Positions 25,313 to 35,501 of a stretch of DNA of 64,000 bases are shown in pieces (positions within the stretch are counted from its first letter, which is position 1; every line of letters starts with the position of its first letter). Made by a program: the position numbers and the translations under genes. The notes below the pieces were generated by a model. That model saw only the letters and a program-made list of their open reading frames with translations. It was not told the DNA's origin and did not search any database. Source of the stretch: Epiperipatus broadwayi (taxonomy: Eukaryota; Onychophora; Udeonychophora; Euonychophora; Peripatidae). The DNA lies in assembly GCA_028023455.1 (NCBI GenBank), contig JAQFVV010013063.1, positions 220,680-284,679 on the forward strand, written 5' to 3'.

Positions 25313-25367
25313 CATAACTGATCACGACAGACAGTGAAGATGATGTACTCAAGCAATTAATAAGATC
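25313..25367 (-). CDS. Candidate 55-nt internal coding exon of a host gene
   Basis: On the minus strand a run of 16 T, then GTATTTTTCAACAG, immediately precedes GATCTT, and the segment ends TTATG followed by GTAAGTGATA. This is a strong polypyrimidine tract and AG acceptor, 55 nt, then a consensus GTAAGT donor. Only one frame is open, encoding DLINCLSTSSSLSVVISY plus one base (phase 0 in, phase 1 out). The peptide was not recognised. If real, a minus-strand host gene with long introns covers this area. The poly-T could instead be the complement of a retroposon poly(A). Confidence 0.4.
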
Positions 25368-25986
25368 CTGTTGAAAAATACAAAAAAAAAAAAAAAAGCC
25401 TTTCTGAAGATTCAAATTTCTATCTTTATCAGCTATGCACCAGCCTTGTCCTTTACAATATAATGCTATTTACGAAATATAATCTTTGTATATTAAACAA
25501 TAATATTAGTTGTTATAACATTTGTTTGGACCATACTAATATTTGCATAATTATTTAGTTCAAAGTGAGCTTAAGCCAAAAAATAAAATGATTATTTTTT
25601 TACTATATCAGATATGCCTATTTAAAGAATATTTGATTTTTAAATTTATTAAGAATATCTTTACATTATATATTAAACATTATCTAATTACCCCAGTCTG
25701 CCTTCGAGGACTTAATTTACATAATATAGGGTAAACAAAAAATTATTGATCTAAATAACATTTAATAATTATATTATGTTGTAAATGAAAGAATGAATAT
25801 TAGTTGATTTAACTACTTCAGGCAGAAATTTAAATATTACCAAGTCTATTACTTATTTAATGCCATTAACTATTAAGCGTATGTTTGACAATATTTACAA
25901 TAATTGTGCTTCCATTAGATTGTGATATATTATTTTATATCATATACTGATTATTTGTTTGGATATTACATATATTTGTACAGACC
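25368..25986. other. AT-rich DNA, no further exon seen
   Basis: The 63-codon plus-strand frame at 25543-25734 has no family resemblance and is not called. Confidence 0.5.
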
Positions 25987-25994
25987 ATTTATGG

Positions 25995-28776
25995 AAATAG
26001 TTCCCAAACTTTTTTCAGCCATAGACCTCTTTACCAAAAACTTTTAAAATCATCACCATTTTAGTCATTTGTTTTACTTATTAAAATAAATGAATTTGTA
26101 CAGCATTTGATGTTAACACTAGATATCAAGCTTTTTATTTTAATCACTTATAATTAATGACTGAAGAAGTTAAAAGGAGTATGAAATTATCTTGTGCAAC
26201 ATTTAATATCGAAACCTGCCCTAATAAAATTTAAAGCAAAAAAATACAAGCTGAGTGTTTTTGTTTTTTTTTAATTTTTAACATTTATAAAATAAATATA
26301 TAAATTCAAAATAAGTACAAATATGGAAATCTCTTTATTAAACATAAAAATAAAATGAAAAAATCAACATATTCAGGCAGAATTAAACACCAAAAAATTA
26401 CAACAACAAAAATTTTTAATCAGAATTATAAAAATAAGAACACCAAATAAATTAGCTTGAAAAACTGAATTTAATGAGGTGGATACATTTTATGATCTAT
26501 CAACAATTTATCTACATCTAGTTTTAAATTAGTGAGTTGCATTTTTAAATCTCTATGTTCAGTGATATGCAATTGATGTCTGTTCTGAAGCAGATTTAAA
26601 ACTATATTGAAGCTTATCTATACCAGATACAATGATGAAAATTTTAGCAAATATTTTTGTACAACAATCCATAGATCTGGGTACAAAAGTGGAATATTTT
26701 TTGCAGCCAAAACTTTTGATACCTCTGTTTAAATTGTACCCTGAGATCCTCATTTTGCTGATGGTTATCAGCTCATCTTGCAAAATTATCTTTGTTTTTA
26801 CATTAGTGGTATATGGGTTTATTATCCAATCCAGTATTTCCAATGAAAGAATATCTTTGAATGTAGTTTTTTAATCTAAGTGAAGAGCTTCCAAGTGGTT
26901 GATGTACAGCAAGATGTTTTCTTCTTGGATTGTGCTTATCTTAAAAATGTTGAGGGAATTGGGAAAGCTCAGATCTTACAATATTTAGTTTAAAATACAT
27001 TAATCTGGCAACAAAAACTGATATGACTGATTTTGCTTTGATGAGATTCAAATTGTCTCCTTGCAGCTGTAAATTAACATCATTAAATTTTCCAAATAAG
27101 TTGGTTAAATAAGCAATATCTGTATTACTTTTAAATAAATTTTCTATCAAACTGGATCCCTTGTCTTCCAAAAACTATAAAACAGATTAAAAAAGTGCAA
27201 AAATCTTACTAAACTTAAACCTTTTAAAAGCCAGTGGACTTTGATATGGAGAATCAATCAATAAAATCTTTATCACTTCCTCACATAATTGAGTGAACCA
27301 TCTAATGTTTAATGCTTTACCTCAAATTTTGTTCACAGCTGTTATTACAAACTGAAATGATTGATGCAATTTGTTACTAAGGTTTGTGGCTACTAAATGT
27401 TGATTATAGATTATACAGTGAACTGCAAACACTTCAGGTATGTGTTGTTTCAGGTAACTTATGAAATCACAATAATGACCAGCCATAGCTATTGCTTCAT
27501 CTGTCACAACAGATATTATATGTCAATGGAATCACTTTTTTCCTGAAAAATAGCTCCATTAAATTAAAAATCGATTTACTTCTGATGTTAGTTTCTAATG
27601 CTCTAGCAAAAAGCAGCTCATCATGCACTTCCCAATCTTAGATAAAATGAATGCATGCCAGCAACAAAGCTTCATTACTGGATAATTTCGACTCATCCAA
27701 TTGTAGGCAATGAACATTTTTTTGCAAATGATTACACAAACAGTTTTCCATGTAAAGAATGGTTTTGTCAATTCATCTCTGAACTGTGTTATTGCTCAAA
27801 GAAATCCTTTTTATAACATCTTATGCAGGTTTGTGAAGTTCAGTGTTCATCACATCCATAATAGCTGGCAGAATATGTTTCTCTCCTATGGCATGTGGGT
27901 TTCCAAACTTCATAATGTGTTGGTATGTTGTATGATGCCCTTAATTCATCATTATTTTGCTTTGATGATGAAACAAACATATTATCTATCATAGTTCTCT
28001 GCATGCATTTTATCTTTAAGTGATTGAAAGTATAACAATTTTTTTTTCTTTTTTTACAGAGTGTATTCTGTTCAAGTGATCTGCTTATTTTGTTGGCTTC
28101 ATAGCATTGTTATAAAGACTTTTTTGCACATGAGGCATATTGATAAATGTTTGTTAATAATGACAATACAAATCCTAATATCAAATAGTCCAATCTGTAC
28201 TGTCTGCATTTATTTTTGATTCAGTCATATTACTATCGTAAGAAACCTTTATAATAAGTAATTTCAACAGCCTCTATGATAAAAAAACAATAATGTATGT
28301 ATTTACTTGAAACAGAAGATGGTTCAAACTTGAATAAATAAACCATGTCTTCTGATTTATTTTTTATAGTACTTCTTTTCAATAAATACTTATATTCTTC
28401 AAATCACAAATAAGTACATCTCACATCATAAAATGAAACAATATATAGTATTTTATGAAAGGGTTTTTCATGTCCACACTTTCTTTGATATGTTCAATAA
28501 GATATGTTTGTGTTATATGTATTTTCATGCCTTCTTACATGTGACTCTTTTAAAAAAACATTTTACCTTTTCATTCACAAGTTTGGTATCTAATGTGTTT
28601 GTATCAAAAGTGTGTTTTTTTTTAAAAAATATTATTTTGAAGTAAGAAGCAAATAGAAGTAGTAAGGGGATCTATTTTTGGTATCATTGACCCCCAAATA
28701 TTTTATTTAAACTATCGACCACTAAAAAGTTCAAATCAATCCCAAGGAGTGGATACTGGTCACTTTGGGAACTCTT
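25995..28776 (-). mobile_element. hAT transposon, SCAND3/ZBED-like transposase, decayed
   Basis: The left end AAATAGTTCCCAAAC and the right end, read inward as CAAGAGTTCCCAAAG, form short terminal inverted repeats of the hAT (Charlie-like CAGNNGTTCCCAAA) type. The flanking octamers are ATTTATGG and ATTTACAA, which agree at five positions and suggest an old 8-bp target duplication. The transposase remnant runs on the minus strand between them. Many stops are present and the element is fossil. Confidence 0.7.
26559..27560 (-). pseudogene. hAT transposase remnant (SCAND3/ZBED5-like), C-terminal two thirds
   Basis: The minus strand gives, in N-to-C order, MTDEAIAMAGHYCDF and HCIIYNQHLVATNLSNKLHQ (27507-27322; the DGAxxMxGxxxGF and HCxIHRxxLAxK blocks), then MEDKGSSLIENLF and NLFGKFNDVNLQLQGDNLNL (27171-26941; the LxLSDIFxKLNxLNLxLQG block), and finally LDWIINPYTTNV and LQDELITISK (26843-26559; the WIxNPF and EELIELS block before the dimerisation domain). 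These blocks are characteristic of RNase H-fold hAT transposases of the SCAND3/ZBED5/FAM200 lineage. Frames are broken between blocks and the catalytic acids could not all be placed. Confidence 0.8.
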
Positions 28777-28784
28777 GATTTACA

Positions 28785-30675
28785 ACATGTTTTTTAAGTA
28801 ACTATTGTTACCTTTGTTAAACAGTACATGAATTTTAAGATGAAATTTTATCCTGTGATAGGAAATTTTGTTGTTTTTATTTCAATTAGTTATTTTATTT
28901 TGTTGACAATCTTAAAATCAATTGCTTTTACTTTAGGGTAATCATGTTTTATCATTATATATTTTATGTAATATGCTCCACAAAATTATTTTATTGTTTA
29001 TGTATGTTTCCAGTGAATCAAAATTAATGACAATTTGCCACCTGTGCAAAATTTAAACAGAAATAACAAAGAATCCTATTACTATACAACTGGCAATCAT
29101 TTAAAAGTAATGTAAATTATAAAAGTAAAATGTAATGATCATTATTCAGATAACATAGCCATATAAAAAATAGCACATTGATAATAATAATGTCAATATA
29201 TATGGATATGATCTGTGAATCATCAATAGAAATATTTATTATAAAAATATAACTAAATGCCCATTATATAAACTGAGAATATAAAAATTATTTATGTTTT
29301 GACAGTAGTAATCTTATTATTAAGATTATTGATGTCAAGACTAAGATTTTTTTCATTATTATAAAAAAGAAACATGAAGACAATAAATCAATTATACAAA
29401 ACCAGTATTGCCAAAAAAACTTCCATATGATGATAGTGAGCAAATTATATAATCATTTAATCCTCACAATATTGAAATATATAACTAGACATCTTTTTTT
29501 TTTACAAATATTAGCTCATAGGAATTATATAATTGATTATGGTATAATGCTTTGAGATCTGATAAAATACATCCTTCTTAAAAAAAACTCTTAAAAGAAA
29601 TATCAGATAAAAGATTATATAAAAAACTTGGGAAAGTGAATAATTTAATATGCACAAATAGCAATTAAGAAAAATGATTGCAAGTAAAATAGTGTTAGAA
29701 CAAGCATGTAAATTTTAAAATGAAATTGATTAAAAAAGTGGCATGGTCATATAAAAAACTTTGAAATAAATCGAATTTAATTTTAAAATGATTTGAATAG
29801 ATAACCAAAAATTAAAAAAAGATTTTTTTTTCAAAAATCAGATAATTCATATTTATAAATGGGTCAATAAAAATATAAGATTAGTAACTTTATATCATAA
29901 CGTTATTTTTTTCATCTGCTGAAGATTAGAAAATTTAGAGGAAAAATCTTGAAAAGCTGTTTACTTCGAAACAGCTTTTGAATACTTTTATATTCTATTT
30001 CTAATTATTGTATCCTGTATAGAGAAAAGTCAAACACTAGACGTTATTAACCGAGTTCAATGATTATATCAAATTGATAAAAGCAGAATTTAAGTCACAC
30101 TTGTCTTAGGATGTTTTTGTTTCATTTGGTTGCTAAAATAACATCTGTATGTTTGTTATTAAAATAAATGTAGATTAAATAAATGTTAACTAACTGCATG
30201 TGACTATAGACAATCAATTTAATAAAATTCTTGAAAGCGTTATGTGCAATAAATAATAGTGATTTTCCATAATAATTATTACAGTTTATTTTGTCATTTT
30301 TATAAATTCAAATAGGAAGAGCATCCTTGTACTAAATGGCATAAGTTTATATATTGTAGATTTGTACATTTCTTTAAAAAATTTCAAAATATTACTGCAA
30401 TATTTGAACATTTCTCTAGTGATCCCATCTAGCCCTGAAACATTTATTTATTTAAGGCTACTCTATAATTGACATGAAGGTGGATATTTATATCTCAATA
30501 TAAATGAATTGATGGAGTGGAATATCAAATGTAGTCATTGGTTTCAAAAATCAAAAACTTTCTGTTCAAAAATATTCAAATTTGATTTCAGAAATTACCA
30601 CTTTTACGAACAATATATTATAAACAGTTTAAATAACTGTTTAATAAAAAAAAACCATCCTGTTTACTGCTTTAA
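28785..30675. other. AT-rich intergenic DNA, no gene seen
   Basis: Nothing recognised. The 89-codon plus frame at 30509-30778 runs into the hairpin at 30.7 kb and is not called. Confidence 0.55.
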
Positions 30676-30679
30676 TCCA

Positions 30680-30980
30680 AAAATCATATCTTTTGTTAAA
30701 ACAGGCAAAACTCACTATATATATTGCCACACACAGCAAGCTAGAGTAATCAATGGATGCCAGAAGGCTTGTGCATAAAATCCCCATCTAGTGCCTAATC
30801 ATCCAATATCCCCAGACTAGTTTCTGACTTATGGCCCTTCTGGCATCCATTGGTTACTCTAGCTTGCTGTGTGTGGCAACATATATAGTGAGTTTTGCCT
30901 GTTTTAACAACAGTTATACACAAGCATAAAAGGAGGTGGTCATGTGATGTTTATTGGCTTAAAATCATATCTTTTGTTAA
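30680..30980. mobile_element. Tailed hairpin element C with 20-bp flanking direct repeats
   Basis: AAAATCATATCTTTTGTTAA is present at both 30680-30699 and 30961-30980. Between them a hairpin spans 30695-30909 with arms of about 75 bp (GTTAAAACAGGCAAAACTCA inward to GCCAGAAGG), followed by about 51 bp of unpaired tail (30910-30960) before the right repeat. The loop contains a hammerhead-derived motif on the minus strand. A 20-bp target duplication argues for retrotransposition, not a cut-and-paste MITE. Confidence 0.75.
30785..30855 (-). ncRNA. Decayed hammerhead-like motif in loop of element C
   Basis: The minus strand keeps a two-part stem I (CCAAU/AUUGG distal, CCA/UGG proximal), a stem II-like GGCCAUAAGUC, then GAAA, the palindromic CUAG stem III and UC at the cleavage position. 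The CUGANGA strand is missing or deleted (the sequence reads CCAGAAGG instead). It is probably inactive, but the motif shows the common origin with the other units. Confidence 0.3.
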
Positions 30981-31709
30981 TCACTGAATTTATTTAAAAC
31001 TTCACATTGTTTTAATGCTCCAAATTTATTTTATTAAGTGAGGCAAACAATTAATGAAACAATCATTTTTATAAAAAACATTTTTTTAGTTATCCCACAA
31101 ACAGGCATCAGTAAAGTAATCAGATTAAATATCTAGTGCAATCATATATATTATATAATAATTGCTTTTTTTATTATAAAAAACTATTTTACATAACTAA
31201 TAAAAAAATCTGATTTCAATGAACAATAGGATAGTGCAAGAAAAGTTATATCTAAACCATATTTTAAATGTGGTTCTACCTACTTTATTTTCCAGAAACC
31301 TCTACAGTTTATTCTAAACTTTATATCATTTTCAATCATTATCAGTCAACTGAATCCCTACTATCCTTTTTCCACATCATACTAGCAATTTTTTTTATTT
31401 TATCCAACCATCTAACATATTATTTCTTTTCCAGTTTTTATAATCTTTTGGAATCTATTTTAAAACTTCAATTGTCCACCAATTATCAATTTATTTAGGA
31501 ATATATTCAGCCTAATTCTATTTCAGTATATTAATTTTTCAACAATATTAGTAATTTGCTGTTAATTGAAAGGGGAGCCATTGATTCCTGTTTTATGTCT
31601 TAAAGAAACAGTGTTAAATTCCTAATATCCTATTCAAACAATCTTGTCACTTTATTCATTATTACTATCCATTTATTCATATCTTAAATAAACATGGATG
31701 AGCTCCTTG

Positions 31710-31860
31710 TGAACATGCATTAGCCAATATGGTGAGTTTAATGGCTTTTTACCTTAAAGTTTAAAATCAAGATTTTTTTTTTAAGTTGCCTGATAGTTCT
31801 TAAGTGAAATTGCAATTGAGCTTTTTTTGAAAACTGAATGATGTAAGTACTTTTGTGGAT
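31710..31860 (+). repeat. Dispersed repeat shared with 52352-52510 (RTE 5' region)
   Basis: ACATGCATTAGCCAAYATGG and then GAGTTT, TTTTTACCT, GTTTAAAATCA, CCTGATAGYTCTTAA, TTTTTTTGAAAR and GAATGA follow in the same order as at 52352-52510. That copy lies directly upstream of the RTE remnant, so this one is probably a separated 5' fragment of the same LINE family. Confidence 0.5.
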
Positions 31861-32094
31861 TGAAAAACTGTATATAATAATTAATTCTTGTTATATTTAT
31901 TATATATAAACATTACAAGTTTGGAATTTTGGGTAATTTTAATTATATATATGGGCATGCATATGAGTGTATCTTGTGTTAATTATGTGTGTTATGTTAC
32001 GCCTACACCATTTCTACTGCATACTAATAACTTATTTTAATATTTAATGTATTAAATCCTAATGGAAATTGAATTATATTACATTTTTTCTTTA

Positions 32095-32096
<2 letters not shown>

Positions 32097-32144
<48 letters not shown>

Positions 32145-32164
32145 TATATATATATATATATATA
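32097..32164. repeat. (TA)n microsatellite
   Basis: About 68 bp of TA with one GA interruption. Confidence 0.9.
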
Positions 32165-33064
32165 GTCTTAAAGAATGACATAGTTTTTAAATGTCTTTGG
32201 AGTGTAATAAATTGAAATTTTATTTTTTTATAACTGTTTTTCTATTTGAACAAAAAGTTTTGACAGTCAATTAATTTATTGTGCAAAAATTCAATGGCAA
32301 CAGGTCGTTTGAGTTTGCAGACTCAATATCATTATTTTCCAATTATATGAAGCATAGTTTACTGATCTTGAAAATATGCTCAATAAACCATACAAAAATT
32401 GGCCTTAGATTGATGCTATTACACTATTCAATCACAAAAATTTTGTTTTTTTTTTTAAAATATTTTTAATCTAAAATAAAAATATAAGTACTGTTAAAGT
32501 AGGCAGAACTATTATTAAAGCAATCATTTTTTATATCATTAGTTTTACAGATTAAGAATTCTATAAATAAAAAATGTCAAATTAGAATTCATAATGAATC
32601 CAACACTATTCAAACTGGGGGGGGGGATTTCTTTCTAAAAATGTATTGGTATTTTTACATTTTAAATTAAATTTTAATTTTTTAAAAGGAAAATTATTAA
32701 GAAAAGTGATATAAATTGTAAATCTTTTGTATAAAAGTATATTCATATATTCAGAAATCATACTTCATAGATTTGGTATACATGTATTTAGAAAAATATT
32801 AAATCTCTTTATTTATAATCTCCATTACTTCTTGTTTTTCTGAAGGTTTGTGATGATGGTATTTTAGCTGTATTTTTATATTGGACTATTTCCATCATTT
32901 AATATGTTTGTTTAATGTCTTTAGAAAGTTTAATTTCATTTAAATATTCCAAATGCATTCAACTGTTAGTAATATTACAGCAAACAGTTTAGTATATGCA
33001 CCAACTGTTATTAATATCACAGCAAACAACTATTAGTAATATCACAGCAAACAGGTTAGTATAT

Positions 33065-33110
33065 GCACAATGTTTCAAGAGGTATTTTCTCTCCTCTTCT
33101 TCAGGTGTTG
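33065..33110 (-). ncRNA. Hammerhead-like motif, left arm of element B
   Basis: The minus strand reads CAACAC, CUGAAGA (a perfect CUGANGA), an AGAGG/CCUCU stem II, GAAA and then AUUGUGCAUAU. There are two extra bases before stem II and a U before GAAA. It is the mirror of 33207-33281. Confidence 0.35.
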
Positions 33111-33119
33111 ATGGCCTGA

Positions 33120-33215
33120 CCAGTGATAGTACTAGTATGGGATTCAAACCTGAGTTCTTAAATTCTTGATTATTGAATTTTAAGGTAATGCTCTAACCAA
33201 CTGGCTCAGCAACAT
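33120..33215 (-). repeat. tRNA-like (SINE head-like) segment in loop of element B
   Basis: The minus strand contains GCCAGTTGGTTAGAGCA, which resembles an RNA polymerase III A box and tRNA D arm, and about 50 bp later GGTTTGAATCC, a B box and T loop. The stems do not form a full cloverleaf and the intervening arm is long, so this is a tRNA-derived SINE piece or a tRNA pseudogene, not a functional tRNA. Confidence 0.5.
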
Positions 33216-33281
33216 CTGAAGAAGAAGAGGGATAAAAAATACCCCTCGAAATATTCTGCATATACTAATCTGTTTGCTGTG
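33207..33281 (+). ncRNA. Hammerhead-like motif, right arm of element B
   Basis: AGCAACA pairs with UGUUUGCU (one bulge) as stem I. The core CUGAAGA fits CUGANGA. GAGGG pairs with CCCUC as an extended stem II behind an AGAA insert. GAAA is followed by an AUAU/AUAU stem III and U-A at the cleavage site. All core positions are met but stem II is unusual. Confidence 0.4.
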
Positions 33282-33519
33282 ATATTACGAACAGTTAGGG
33301 TATATACTAACCTGTTTGCTGTGATATTACTAACATTTGTTTGCTGTGATAGTACTAACAGTTGGTGCATATACTAACCTGTTTGCTGTGATATTACTAA
33401 CAGTTGAATGCATTTGGAATATTTAAATAAAATTAAACTTTTCTAAAGACATTCAACACACATATTAGATGATGGAAATAGTCCAATATAAAAATACATC
33501 CATTACTTCTTATATTGTC

Positions 33520-34740
33520 CCCATCACTATTATCATTATAATTATTTTTATCACTTAAGTGAGCACAGTATTTTATATAAAGACAGCCAATATTTGTGAG
33601 ACAAACTGAGTTTTGATTACTTGTTGTAGTTGTTTTGTTTAACCTTCAAAGATATTACCTAAAGGATCTCTAAATATGGCTACCTGAGCATTCAGTCATT
33701 TGAGTTTATTATAGTTTAATTAATATGGATATGCTGATTTATGATCTGATATAAATCTTCTCACATTAAAATAACACAAAACACTGTGTTGCAAACATAT
33801 TACAATATGTTCTGATGATTATACATATATATAAAATCATACATGTCTCAAAAGATTGATCATTTTGAAAGCAATATGTTTTTAAAATATTTTATGGATG
33901 CTTTTTTACACTAAAATAATCTCATATTTTTTTTTGTTTTTAAATCTCATTAATAATGTTCATATACTGTTCACAATGTATGTCTGTAAATTTAATTATG
34001 CCATGATTCTATCATATTAGGAAATGATATTTGTTAACTAAAGACAATTATATAACAAACTTTCTTTAAAAAAGTTTCACATCTAATATTTTAGCCATTA
34101 TAGGTACAAAATAATATTTCAAAAAGATGTCATATGTGGGGTCTGGGTACAATACATGTTAATAATTATTGACAAAATACTAAAAACTAAGCAATGTGAT
34201 ATTTTTCTAATATCTTTGATTTTTTATTATGTCTATGATACAGAACACTTTTTTATATAATGAAAGAAAGAAAAAAAATAAACAATTACTAATCATGTAG
34301 GAACATTCTTGATTATGGATATATCTGATTTTTAAATATAAATTACAATATAAAACACAGTAATTTGTATCAAAACACTAAGAATTATATGATGCATAAT
34401 ATTATTGGCTTTCAAATAAACTGCTATAACTTTAAATATATCTATATTAAATGAAGTTCAAATGTTATGATTAAACTACAAGCAATATTTTCTAACATAA
34501 TTGTATTCTGACAAATCTGCATGCCCTTGTTAGCCTATTGTATGTGATTCAAATTACATGTCAAATAACTTCATATTGACATCATAAGCATAATTAATTT
34601 TTAATTTTAATCTTAAAAAAATATGCAAACTTTGTGTTTTTAGTTTTTTCTCATAAATTATATTTTAAAAAATATTTGATAAGCTTAACAGGCTTATTTC
34701 TACTGTTTTAATATTTTTCTAATAACTTCGATGATTAACA
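33520..34740. other. AT-rich intergenic DNA, no gene seen
   Basis: No motif, repeat or coding signal recognised. Confidence 0.55.
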
Positions 34741-34746
34741 AATTAT

Positions 34747-35090
34747 AATTATTTAGTATTATGATAGAATGACAGCCTGTTAAGCTAATTGCGCAGACGC
34801 TGTGAGAATGTTATTAATAAATGAATACCTTCGAACAACCACATGATATAGTATTTGTGTAAGAGTAAAAAGGAATCCTCTTACCCTTACGACTCAAATG
34901 TTTATATATGAGCAAATCTAAAGTAGTTGTATCGAAGGCGTGACTACATAATAGTCACTTTAAATTACAATATATAACATTCTCACAGCGTCTGCGCAAT
35001 TAGCTTAACAGGCTGTCATTCTATCGTAATTATAATTGCACGCAAGACGTTATAAAATAAATGCTTATCCATGTATAAATTATTTAGTAT
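34747..35090. mobile_element. Tailed hairpin element D with 13-bp direct repeats
   Basis: AATTATTTAGTAT is found at 34747-34759 and 35078-35090. A hairpin spans about 34760-35030 with roughly 50-bp outer arms (GATAGAATGACAGCCTGTTA, then GCGCAGACGCTGTGAGAATG) and an inner imperfect pair around CTTCGAAC/ATCGAAGG. About 47 bp of unpaired tail separates the hairpin from the right direct repeat. Confidence 0.75.
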
Positions 35091-35164
35091 GTAATTAGAC
35101 ATATTTTTTTATTTCCACACTAATTCATATTTTTTTGTGCAATGATGCATACATCTGAAAATAC

Positions 35165-35501
35165 TTATGAATTATCTAATACAGGATTGATAATGAAAAC
35201 AGCTGTAGAAAATGTAGTTTTTTTTAAAATAATATTCAACTTTATTACTGCCTAGTACACTTTTAATATAACATGTATATTATATTCATGGCTTATAATA
35301 ATAAGACTATAGTAATATTACTATAAGCAAGCCATGAAGATGATATATATATATGTTATATTTAAAACATTCAAGGCAGCAATAAAGTTGAATTTGTTTT
35401 TTAAAAAACTACATTTTCTATGGCTGTTTTCATTATCAATCATGTATTACATAAGCTCAGAAAAGAAGGAAATTATTTATAGTTGAATTATGAATTATCT
35501 A
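35165..35501. mobile_element. Tailed hairpin element E with 14-bp direct repeats
   Basis: TTATGAATTATCTA occurs at 35165-35178 and 35488-35501. The arms at about 35180-35255 and 35372-35448 pair over AACTTTATTACTGCC and GAAAACAGC (one indel), and the loop is itself partly palindromic around ATTCATGGCTTATA. A 39-bp unpaired tail precedes the right direct repeat. It lies only 75 bp from element D. Confidence 0.75.

Larger units (their letters stand above)
32821..33511. mobile_element. Tailed hairpin element B with 13-bp direct repeats and tRNA-like loop
   Basis: TCCATTACTTCTT flanks the element at 32821-32833 and 33499-33511. The hairpin runs 32869-33498: the left arm starts TGTATTTTTATATTGGACTA and the right arm ends with its complement. 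Inside the arms, CAACTGTTAGTAATATYACA and CAGCAAACAGGTTAGTATAT are repeated three to four times per arm. About 35 bp of unpaired tail lies between the left direct repeat and the hairpin. The loop holds a tRNA-like segment and the arm tips hold hammerhead-like motifs in both orientations. Confidence 0.75.

Noticed and set aside
33120-33215. Functional tRNA gene
   Set aside because: A and B box-like sequences are present, but acceptor and anticodon stems do not form, and the arm between boxes is too long.
33600-33720. Minus-strand splice donor-like site after AQVAIFRDP
   Set aside because: GTAATA is a weak donor and no acceptor was found.
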